From the NCBI GenBank assembly GCA_913055155.1, contig CAJXJR010000001.1:186001-250000 (forward strand): a stretch of DNA of 64,000 nt, in the 5' to 3' direction. The position numbers and the translations under genes were made by a program. Source of the stretch: an uncultured Erythrobacter sp. (lineage in GTDB: Bacteria; Pseudomonadota; Alphaproteobacteria; Sphingomonadales; Sphingomonadaceae). Shown here piece after piece: positions 57,608 to 64,000 of this stretch; position 1 is the stretch's first letter; every line of letters begins with the position of its first letter. The notes under the pieces were generated by a model, which saw only the letters and a list, made by a program, of their open reading frames with translations, made no database searches and was not told the origin of the DNA.

Positions 57608-58091
57608 CGGTGAAAAACCGACGGGGCGGAAATGGCGCAATTCTGCGAGCTTGCGGCGGGGAAGGGGCAGAGCGCATGGGCGCGGGTGTGCACCGATGGC
57701 GCGGGTGTAGGACATGGCCATTTCCGCCCAGCGCCGCCGCCGGCCTGAACCCGGCAAGGGCCCTGCTGCTGGTCTGCAGCCGTGATTCTGGTCTGGAAAT
57801 ACCGTCAAAGCCTCGCACGAGTCGGGGCGAGGGGCGAAACCCGACTGTGCTATTCAATCCCGGACCTGTGCGAAAATGGCGGAAATCCGCCTGTTCATTT
57901 CCGTTTTCAAATACAGAAGAACAAATTCTGGCTGCCTTGTGTCATAATCGGCCTTCTGCCCCATATGCGCCACAATTGCGGCGAAGAAACCCCGCATCGG
58001 TGGCGAGCCGCAGACGCTGACCGACGTGATCGACCTTAGGTCAAACACGCCCCCTAGAGGGTCATGCAGGGCGCGCTTTAACACTGCGGCC

Positions 58092-58118
58092 GATCATCTT
58101 TTTGAGGAAAGGATGATC
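58092..58118 (+). promoter_or_regulatory. Hairpin over the ribosome-binding site
   Basis: GATCATC (58092-58098) is complementary to GATGATC (58112-58118); TTT/AAA can extend the stem past a bulged C. The GAGGAAAGG Shine-Dalgarno sits in the loop and the right arm, three bases before the ATG at 58121. It could limit translation of the TonB_C-like gene. Confidence 0.45.
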
Positions 58119-58120
58119 TG

Positions 58121-58621
58121 ATGAAAAAGCTTGTTTCCGTTGCAATCGCATGTGCCGTGCTTGGCACTCCGCTCTCCGCCCAGGACATTGATCGGCATGG
58201 AACGATCGTCGTCCAGCCCGACCAGGGGCGGTTCGTCGCGAATCTCGGGCGCGAGCTCGACCGGCAACTCTATCGCATTCCCTACCCTGCAGGCTTCCGC
58301 CAGTCAGGCGTGGTGAAAGTACGCTTCGTGGCCAACGGCGCGGGCAGGGCGGAGCGGGTCGACCTGTTCGAGCGCTCCGGCAGCCACAGCATGGATCGTG
58401 CCGCGTTGAGGGCGGTTCGTCGGCTCGACAACCTGGGGTCGACCGAATGGTCGGACGAGGGTGGACAGGACGTGTTGCTCAGCATCATCTTCGCCACCAA
58501 CAACCGGGATGCGGAGCGGCTGGCCGAACGCGTGGCGGACGAGAACGCCGCCCTGATCGCCTCCGGCAACCTCGATCCCCGGATGCTCGCCGTCACGATG
58601 GTGCCGGCCGCACGTTCCTGA
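58121..58621 (+). CDS. Exported TonB_C-like protein
   Basis: A 166-residue protein with a signal peptide (MKKLVSVAIACAVLGTPLSA). QSGVVKVRFVANGAGRAERVDLFERSG and SMDRAALRAVRRL follow the TonB C-terminal domain pattern (strand, charged turn, helix with DxAALxAVR). No transmembrane anchor or Pro-rich linker is seen, so it is a free periplasmic TonB_C module rather than an energy transducer. Its ribosome site lies within a hairpin. The neighbours give no clue to its role. Confidence 0.72.
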   Translation: MKKLVSVAIACAVLGTPLSAQDIDRHGTIVVQPDQGRFVANLGRELDRQLYRIPYPAGFRQSGVVKVRFVANGAGRAERVDLFERSGSHSMDRAALRAVRRLDNLGSTEWSDEGGQDVLLSIIFATNNRDAERLAERVADENAALIASGNLDPRMLAVTMVPAARS

Positions 58622-58723
58622 TCGCTACCGGGCAAGAGTTCTTCGGCGTCACTTCGCACCGCACTGCGGGCGGTCGATGATGACGCCGAAGTCCAAGAAA
58701 CGACGATGCACGGGAGACCGGAG

Positions 58724-58939
58724 ATGGATGCAGACGAAGTTCCACTATCGATGAAGGAAGCACGCGATGAAGTGCTGCTGGCGCTTGCCTCTTCCAGCGA
58801 GGCGAATGCGAAACTGCACTGCAACCGCGCGGCCAGCCTGCTGACCGAGGCGGTCTATTCGCTCAAGACGCATCCGGCGGTGCGCTACCACTGGTCCTTG
58901 CTGCGGGAGGATAGCCCAGCGGCAGCAGGGCCATCCTAG
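58724..58939 (+). CDS. Small hypothetical protein (71 aa)
   Basis: I do not recognise this protein. It is 71 residues, starts MDADEVPLSMKEARDEVLLAL and is mostly helical, acidic at the N-terminus and more basic in the centre (NRAASLLTEAVYSLK). It has no signal peptide or membrane helix. ATG 58724 follows GGGAGACCGGAG; an upstream ATG at 58706 is in frame. Its stop is 6 bp from that of the convergent acylphosphatase. Confidence 0.5.
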   Translation: MDADEVPLSMKEARDEVLLALASSSEANAKLHCNRAASLLTEAVYSLKTHPAVRYHWSLLREDSPAAAGPS

Positions 58940-58945
58940 GCGGGC

Positions 58946-59221
58946 CTACCTCCGCACGAAACCTTCGCACTGCTGCGGTTCGGCTTCGTGCCGCTCGATC
59001 CGCTCCACCCGCGCGGCGGGCGGGCCTTCGTGCATCCTGTCGATCATCGCCTCGACAGCCTCAGCCGCGCCTTCGAGATGCGCCTCCACCGTGCCATCGC
59101 GCAGGTTGCGCACCCAGCCGTTCAGGCCAAGCTGGCGCGCAGTGGAAACGGTCCAGTCGCGGTAGGACACGCCCTGCACGAGGCCGTGGATGATGAGGTA
59201 GGTGGGGCTACTTTGTCTCAG
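58946..59221 (-). CDS. acyP: Acylphosphatase, apparently with a CTG start
   Basis: Acylphosphatase cleaves carboxyl-phosphate bonds. The signature HGLVQGVSYRDW contains the catalytic Arg, and NGWVRNLRDGTVEAHLEG holds the catalytic Asn. A GTG start at 59179 would remove beta strand 1 (TYLIIHGL). The in-frame codon that gives the family length of 91 residues is CTG 59221, with GAGGAAAG eight bases upstream, inside the end of the AT-rich neighbouring gene. No ATG, GTG or TTG is available upstream of 59179. So either it uses CTG, or an insertion removed its original start. Confidence 0.75.
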   Translation of the reverse strand: MRQSSPTYLIIHGLVQGVSYRDWTVSTARQLGLNGWVRNLRDGTVEAHLEGAAEAVEAMIDRMHEGPPAARVERIERHEAEPQQCEGFVRR

Positions 59222-60050
59222 AAGATTCGCTTTCCTCGCTTCTTGCGCCGTGCGCGGCAGCGCTATCCGGGCTTATGACAAAGCCGAAGGTTTCCCTAAA
59301 TCTAGTGATATCGGAAGGGTTTATGCCGGGAACCCGCTGACCTTCACCCAAAACAGCCTTCGCTTCGTGATGGAACTGTTCTGCGACGTCCAGAAGATCT
59401 CTCATTAGATCGTTCATATGATCGAGCGTCGGACGGATGAAAGATTCTATGCGGACCTCGGCCAGCTTAATCTTGAGATACTCTTTTTTCTCGCCGACTT
59501 TACCGATTGCTTCGCCGTCTTCCTTTATTTCGACCAGCTCGGCGGCCGAAATCAGCGTGATGAGGTCTTCTTTCATCCTGCCGAATTGGCGAAGAGACTC
59601 CATTGTGGAGTTATATTTTGCCGCACAAAAGAGCAGGTCGTTTACAAAATTGTCCCGTCCGGCCTCGAAAAAAGGGGCAATATCATCCGCAGAAAAACGT
59701 ATATCTCGCTCCGATCCTAGGTTCGCAAGAGGTCGAAGAATCCTTTGGTTCGGAGCGTGGTCGCCCAACTGGCAACTCTTACCAGCGATATCCTCCCAGA
59801 CACTTCCATATGTTGTCGAGAAGGAATTGAATATTTGGACAAATTCGGAAAACACCCGAAAGACTTTGGCGCGGTGCGTTACTGCCCTTTCTTCGGCGTC
59901 CCGTCGCATCAATTCTTTGGATCCTCGGCGTGCTAGCAAATAAGATGCTAGGCCACCGGCCATGGCGCCAATGATACCTCCAACAATGGCGGGAATGAGG
60001 TCCCACCATTGATACTCTGCCGCACCAATCGAGATTTCGACCGGTCCCAA
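59208..60050 (-). CDS. AT-rich membrane-anchored protein of unknown function
   Basis: A 280-residue protein that I do not recognise. One hydrophobic helix (about residues 17-40, LIPAIVGGIIGAMAGGLASYLLA) is followed by a basic RRGSKELMRRD and a long, charged, mainly helical cytoplasmic region. Base composition is clearly lower in GC than all neighbours and it uses rarer codons, which suggests recent acquisition. The frame begins at TTG 60050, 6 bp after ettA, with weak ribosome-site support; the start is uncertain. It overlaps the proposed acylphosphatase start. Confidence 0.6.
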   Translation of the reverse strand: MGPVEISIGAAEYQWWDLIPAIVGGIIGAMAGGLASYLLARRGSKELMRRDAEERAVTHRAKVFRVFSEFVQIFNSFSTTYGSVWEDIAGKSCQLGDHAPNQRILRPLANLGSERDIRFSADDIAPFFEAGRDNFVNDLLFCAAKYNSTMESLRQFGRMKEDLITLISAAELVEIKEDGEAIGKVGEKKEYLKIKLAEVRIESFIRPTLDHMNDLMRDLLDVAEQFHHEAKAVLGEGQRVPGINPSDITRFRETFGFVISPDSAAAHGARSEESESSETK

Positions 60051-60056
60051 CCTCAG

Positions 60057-61730
60057 TTACCGCGTCAGCTTCTTGTAGCTCACCCGGCTCGGCCGATCCG
60101 CTGCATCGCCAAGGCGGCGGCGCTTGTCTTCTTCGTAGGCTTCGAAGTTGCCTTCGAACCATTCCACGTGGCTGTCGCCTTCGAAGGCTAGGATGTGGGT
60201 GGCCAGGCGATCGAGGAAGAAGCGGTCGTGCGAGATCACCACGGCGCAGCCGGCGAAGTTCTCGATCGCCTCTTCCAGCGCGCCCAGCGTTTCCACGTCG
60301 AGGTCGTTGGTCGGTTCGTCCAGCAGCAGCACGTTGCCGCCCTGCTTCAGCATCTTGGCCATGTGCACGCGGTTGCGTTCACCGCCCGACAGCTTGCCGA
60401 CGTTTTTCTGCTGGTCCGGGCCCTTGAAGTTGAACGCGCCGACATAGGCGCGGGTGGACACGTCGTGGCCGTTCACCTTCATGTAGTCGAGCCCGTCGGA
60501 AATCTCTTCCCACACGTTGTGGTTGGGATCGAGGTGGTCGCGGCTCTGGTCGACATAGCCCAGGCGCACGGTGTCGCCGATCTCGATGGTGCCGCTGTCG
60601 GGCTGTTCCTGCCCGGTGATGATCTTGAACAGGGTGGACTTGCCCGCGCCGTTCGGCCCGATCACGCCCACGATGCCGCCCGGCGGCAGCATGAAGGACA
60701 GTTCTTCGAACAATAGCTTGTCGCCGTATGCCTTGGAGATGTTCTTGGCCTCGATCACCTTGCCGCCCAGGCGTTCGGGCACCTGGATGACGATCTGCGC
60801 CTTGCCCGGCTTGCGGTCGCCCATCTCGTCCTGCAGCTGTTCGAACTTGCGGATACGCGCCTTGCTCTTGGTCTGGCGGGCGGACGGGGTCTGGCGGATC
60901 CATTCCAGTTCGCGCGACAGCGCCTTCTGGCGGCCCGATTCCTCGCGGCTTTCCTGCTCCAGGCGCTTGGCCTTCTTTTCCAGGTAGGTCGAGTAGTTGC
61001 CTTCGTAGGGGTAGTACGAGCCACGGTCGAGCTCGAGGATCCAGCCCACCACGTTATCGAGGAAGTAGCGGTCGTGGGTGATCATCAGCACGGCGCCGGC
61101 ATATTCCTTGAGGTGGTTTTCCAGCCACTGCACGGATTCCGCGTCGAGGTGGTTGGTCGGCTCGTCCAGCAGCAGGATGTCCGGCTTCTGGATCAGCAGG
61201 CGGGTGAGCGCGACGCGGCGCTTTTCACCGCCGGAAAGGTTTTCGACCGGGGCATCGGACGGCGGGCAGCGCAGCGCCTCCATCGCGATTTCCAGCTGGT
61301 TGTCGAGCGTCCAGCCGTCGACCGCGTCGATCTTGTCCTGCAGTTCGCTCATCTCGGCGCCCAGCGCGTCGAAATCGGCATCGGGTTCGCACATTTCCGC
61401 GCTGATCGCGTTGAAGCGTTCGACCATGTCGGCAATGTCGCGCGCGCCGTCCTTCACGTTTTCCAGCACGGTCTTGTTCGGGTCCAGTTCCGGCTCCTGC
61501 GGCAGGTATCCGACCGTGATGTTCTCGCCCGGCCAGGCCTCGCCCGAAATATCGGTGTCGATGCCCGCCATGATCTTCATCAGCGTGGACTTGCCCGCGC
61601 CGTTGGGTCCGACGATGCCGATCTTCGCCCCGCGGTAGAACTGCAGGTTGATGTCGGAGAGCACCGGCTTTTGCGCACCGGGGAAAGTCTTCGTCATGTT
61701 CTTCATGACATATGCGTATTGGGCGGCCAT
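60057..61730 (-). CDS. ettA: Energy-dependent translational throttle EttA (ABC-F)
   Basis: A 557-residue ABC-F ATPase that binds the ribosomal E site and gates elongation according to ATP level. It has two ATPase cassettes, each with GPNGAGKST, LSGGE and LLLDEPTN(H/D)LD. The inter-domain linker (EYAGAVLMITHDRYFLDN through SRELEWIRQTPSARQTKSKARI) is the P-site tRNA interaction motif. The start at 61730 (MAAQYAYVMKNMTKTFPGAQ) matches E. coli EttA; the longer frame upstream is antisense to the CHAT gene. Confidence 0.96.
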   Translation of the reverse strand: MAAQYAYVMKNMTKTFPGAQKPVLSDINLQFYRGAKIGIVGPNGAGKSTLMKIMAGIDTDISGEAWPGENITVGYLPQEPELDPNKTVLENVKDGARDIADMVERFNAISAEMCEPDADFDALGAEMSELQDKIDAVDGWTLDNQLEIAMEALRCPPSDAPVENLSGGEKRRVALTRLLIQKPDILLLDEPTNHLDAESVQWLENHLKEYAGAVLMITHDRYFLDNVVGWILELDRGSYYPYEGNYSTYLEKKAKRLEQESREESGRQKALSRELEWIRQTPSARQTKSKARIRKFEQLQDEMGDRKPGKAQIVIQVPERLGGKVIEAKNISKAYGDKLLFEELSFMLPPGGIVGVIGPNGAGKSTLFKIITGQEQPDSGTIEIGDTVRLGYVDQSRDHLDPNHNVWEEISDGLDYMKVNGHDVSTRAYVGAFNFKGPDQQKNVGKLSGGERNRVHMAKMLKQGGNVLLLDEPTNDLDVETLGALEEAIENFAGCAVVISHDRFFLDRLATHILAFEGDSHVEWFEGNFEAYEEDKRRRLGDAADRPSRVSYKKLTR

Positions 61731-61825
61731 TTTCGGTCCTTCGGGAAAGGCTGGAATTGCGGGATGGGTTTGCAGCGGCAGATAATGAGGGTTGCACCGC
61801 GAAACAAGCGTGACAGTCTGCCAGC

Positions 61826-64000
61826 ATGATATTCGCTGCAATTGTCCGCCGTTTCGCCCGCAAGTCCGTCGTCGGCGTGCTGCTGGCGGGGTGTGCCGCT
61901 GTTCTGGCTGCGCCAGTGCCGGCGCAAGGCCAGGCGAATGGGCCGATTGTCGTGGCCGATGCCGCCATGCAGCAAGCCGGGCTGGGGGACTGCCTGCCAG
62001 CTTCGCTGCCTGCCAGCATGACCCGGCAGGCGCTGGCAGCGCACGAGCTGGAGCGGCGCGATTACGCAGCCGATCGCGACGACGTGGCGGGTCTGGTGTG
62101 CGAGGGGCGGCTGGCGCTGGCCCTGCAACAGGCCGATACCGAGCTGGCAGGGCGGCTGGTGCGCGGCCTGTTGTTGAGCCACGCGGACAACTCGGATGCG
62201 CGCGGGTGGCTGGCGGTGACCGCGAGCGAGGTGCTGCTGGAGCTGGGCGAACATGCTGCCGCAAGGTCCATCCTCTCGCGCGAGGCAGGGCGCCTTGGCG
62301 AAGGTGCCCTGGCCCGCCGGGTGGCGCTGTTGCAGGAACTGGCGCTGCTGCAGGGCCTGCCCGATGCAGAGCTGCAGGCTCGCCTTGCCGCGCAGCAGCC
62401 AGCCACCGCCGCCGACGCGGAAACGCGGCTTATCGGGCTCCGGCATCTCTCGTTCACTGCCGAAGACTGGGGCGAACTGGCGCGGCTCGCCGACGGCGCC
62501 AGCCTGCACCAGCTGCGCTTCGCCATCCGTGCTGCGCGCGAACAGGCAGACCTGGCGCTGGATGCGGGCGAGGTGGCGCAGGCGCAGCAACTGCTGGTGT
62601 CGGCCATGGTGCTGGCCAGCCTGCCGGACATGGAACGGCAGGAACTCGTGCCGCTGGGCAATCTCGATTCCGGCCTCGGCCACCTCATCGGCCGGGCCAT
62701 GCTGGCACAGGGTGCCGACGTAGAGGCCGTGTTCCCGCGCACACCGCTGGGCGGCGAGCCGGTCGAAGGCGGGGTCTATGCCGACTGGGCAATCCCCGAG
62801 TGGGAACTGGCAGGCGATCGCGGGCCGCAGCTGCTCAACCTCTATCGCGCGATCTGGGATGCGCGCGGTTCGCCCCCGGTCATGCGCCGCCCCTTCATCC
62901 CCGACCTGCCGCAACTGCCATCCGCCGCCTTCATGCTGGCGCAGGAGCTGCTGCCCGATCCCGCCGGCGATGCGGCGATGCTGGCCAATGCCGTGCGGCA
63001 GGAGGGCGATCCCGCCGTTCGCGAAAGCCTTTCCGTTGCCGCCGACCTATTCCGCCAGCGCGACGAATTGCTGGCCCTGTTCGTTGCGTCGCCGCCGGAC
63101 GCAGCGGCCGAGGTGCGGCTGGCGCAAGACCTACGTGCGATCGAGAACGACCTGCGCAAGCTGGGAGAGGCGGTGAATGCGGCGGGCGGCTATGTCGAAG
63201 ACCCGCTGGAGCGCGCGCAATTCTTCTACACCGAGGACGCGGTGCACCCGTGGTACCTCGCGCAGCGGCAGGCCAATACCGAAGCCTTCCTGATGATCGT
63301 TCCGGCAGACGGCGACCTGCATGTGTTTGCCGTGGGGCACGAGGAAGACACCAGCTTTGCCTGGCATCACGTGCCGGGTGGCGTGGCACTGGTCGATCCG
63401 CTGGTGCAGCGGCTGCGCTGCCAGGTCGATGCCGACAGCTGCACGGCAGAGGCCATCCTGTCGCTGAATACAGAGCCGGTCTCCGCGCTGGAGGACGCCG
63501 GGCAGCCGGCTTTCGACATGGCGGCGGCGCACCGGCTGTACCAATTGCTGTTCGCCCCGGTGGAGCGCGTGTTCGCACCTGGCGACGACATCTTCGTGAT
63601 GGCGCGCGGCAGCATGGCCAGCCTGCCGCTTTCGGCACTGGTCACGCAGCCGCCTGCCGAAGGCATCGACTGGGCGGACTACGCCGCGATGCGCGACGCG
63701 CCGTGGCTGGGGGATCGCTATGCCTTCACCACCGTGCCATCGCTCGCCAGCTTTCGCCCCAATCGCCTGTTCGACTTGCAGCAGCAGAGCGAAGACGTGC
63801 TGTTCGCGGTGGTGAACCCGGCCTTCAGCGGCAGCGAGGCGCCCGGTGACCTGCGCTCTGCCCGCCTGTTCAGTGCCGATGCGCGCGGCGCGCTGGCGAA
63901 CCTCGAAGCGATCCGGCAATTGGCGGCCTTGCCGGGCACGCAGCGGGAACTGGACCGGCTGGTCGGCATCCTCGCCCCGCAGGACAGCGTCGTGCTGCAA
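61826..64000 (+). CDS. Exported CHAT-domain protein (caspase-like fold), 3' end outside window
   Basis: The first 725 residues are present; the frame is still open at the right edge. It begins MIFAAIVRRFARKSVVGVLLAGC, where LLAGC is a possible lipobox, with a later PVPAQG as alternative signal-peptidase site. A long helical, TPR-like region covers about residues 55-430. From about 460, VHPWYLAQRQANTEAFLMIV, ARGSMASLPLSALV and APWLGDRYAFTTVPSLASFRP match the CHAT fold (related to caspase-HetF). The His/Cys catalytic pair is expected beyond the window edge, so activity cannot be judged. A long frame in another phase (61792-63849) is a shadow. Confidence 0.82.
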   Translation, partial: MIFAAIVRRFARKSVVGVLLAGCAAVLAAPVPAQGQANGPIVVADAAMQQAGLGDCLPASLPASMTRQALAAHELERRDYAADRDDVAGLVCEGRLALALQQADTELAGRLVRGLLLSHADNSDARGWLAVTASEVLLELGEHAAARSILSREAGRLGEGALARRVALLQELALLQGLPDAELQARLAAQQPATAADAETRLIGLRHLSFTAEDWGELARLADGASLHQLRFAIRAAREQADLALDAGEVAQAQQLLVSAMVLASLPDMERQELVPLGNLDSGLGHLIGRAMLAQGADVEAVFPRTPLGGEPVEGGVYADWAIPEWELAGDRGPQLLNLYRAIWDARGSPPVMRRPFIPDLPQLPSAAFMLAQELLPDPAGDAAMLANAVRQEGDPAVRESLSVAADLFRQRDELLALFVASPPDAAAEVRLAQDLRAIENDLRKLGEAVNAAGGYVEDPLERAQFFYTEDAVHPWYLAQRQANTEAFLMIVPADGDLHVFAVGHEEDTSFAWHHVPGGVALVDPLVQRLRCQVDADSCTAEAILSLNTEPVSALEDAGQPAFDMAAAHRLYQLLFAPVERVFAPGDDIFVMARGSMASLPLSALVTQPPAEGIDWADYAAMRDAPWLGDRYAFTTVPSLASFRPNRLFDLQQQSEDVLFAVVNPAFSGSEAPGDLRSARLFSADARGALANLEAIRQLAALPGTQRELDRLVGILAPQDSVVLQ

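Larger units (their letters stand above)
57561..58120 (+). other. 560-bp gap without a convincing gene
   Basis: No open frame here looks coding: those that cross the gap are mixed in codon use and carry no recognisable motif. The gap contains dispersed repeat copy B (57574-57607), a GGCGGA/TCCGCC inverted pair at 57878-57891 that could alternatively pair GGAAAT with ATTTCC at 57897-57902, and the ribosome-site hairpin of the next gene (58092-58118). It may hold a small RNA or a decayed gene; neither is shown. Confidence 0.5.

Noticed and set aside
61792-63849. 685-residue open frame on the plus strand
   Set aside because: It is an Arg/Ala/Gly-rich shadow in another phase of the CHAT-domain gene, which has signal peptide and family motifs and stays open to the window edge.

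Overview
The window comes from a high-GC alphaproteobacterium, most likely order Sphingomonadales and family Erythrobacteraceae. This rests on the split F1-only atpHAGDC operon, a class I (archaeal-type) lysyl-tRNA synthetase, a LOV-domain HisKA_2 histidine kinase of the type known from Erythrobacter litoralis, the plsX-fabH-ihfA-merR order, and many short Tat/Sec-exported proteins. The assignment is inference from gene content; no 16S or other rRNA lies in the window. No rRNA, tRNA, CRISPR array, insertion sequence or prophage was seen.

Layout. 1-591: 5' part of cpaF (pilus assembly ATPase). 0.77-12.1 kb: a surface-polysaccharide block with GT4 and GT2 glycosyltransferases, an RgpF-like protein, a sulfotransferase, a flippase, a polyprenyl-phosphate sugar synthase coupled to a multi-spanning GT39-like transferase, two tandem EamA transporters and a second GT39-like protein. 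Together these look like the machinery for a sulfated surface glycan. 12.8-18.0 kb: the F1 ATP synthase operon atpH-A-G-(lipoprotein)-D-C, with an extra lipoprotein gene between atpG and atpD and a very short epsilon subunit. 18.2-27.5 kb: a membrane-tethered serine protease, the alkylation repair protein Ada, an exported HExxH protein, an FeS-type photolyase, a blue-light LOV kinase and PriA; the middle of it reads as a DNA-damage and light-response locus. 27.5-33.6 kb: DUF4197 protein, cobT and two translationally coupled small genes, cysS and a 2-hydroxyacid dehydrogenase. 33.7-36.8 kb: a ThDP-dependent enzyme paired with an aldehyde dehydrogenase. 36.8-38.1 kb: two small genes facing an S24/LexA-like repressor across a perfect 14-bp palindrome. 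38.2-46.8 kb: mostly housekeeping genes (rpmF-plsX-fabH-ihfA-merR, sixA, a DinG-like helicase). 46.9-51.6 kb: three exported SnoaL/NTF2-like proteins, a tannase/feruloyl-esterase lipoprotein and a 580-residue MoaF-like protein that is internally duplicated. This is the best candidate here for an undescribed pathway, probably phenolic-ester metabolism. 51.7-56.8 kb: MscS channel, class I LysRS, 2-oxoglutarate oxygenase, cytochrome b561 and an arginine-rich RcnB-like protein. 57.0-60.05 kb: accessory region with a 560-bp gene-free gap carrying one copy of a dispersed 34-bp repeat, a TonB_C-like protein, an acylphosphatase apparently using a CTG start, and an AT-rich membrane-protein gene that looks acquired. 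60.06-64.0 kb: ettA and the 5' part of a CHAT-domain protein.

Genes are tightly packed. Many neighbours overlap by 4 bp (ATGA/GTGA) in the same direction, and three convergent pairs share 4 bp across their stop codons. Start codons were re-assigned in many places on family length, Shine-Dalgarno sequences and coupling; alternatives are given in the entries.
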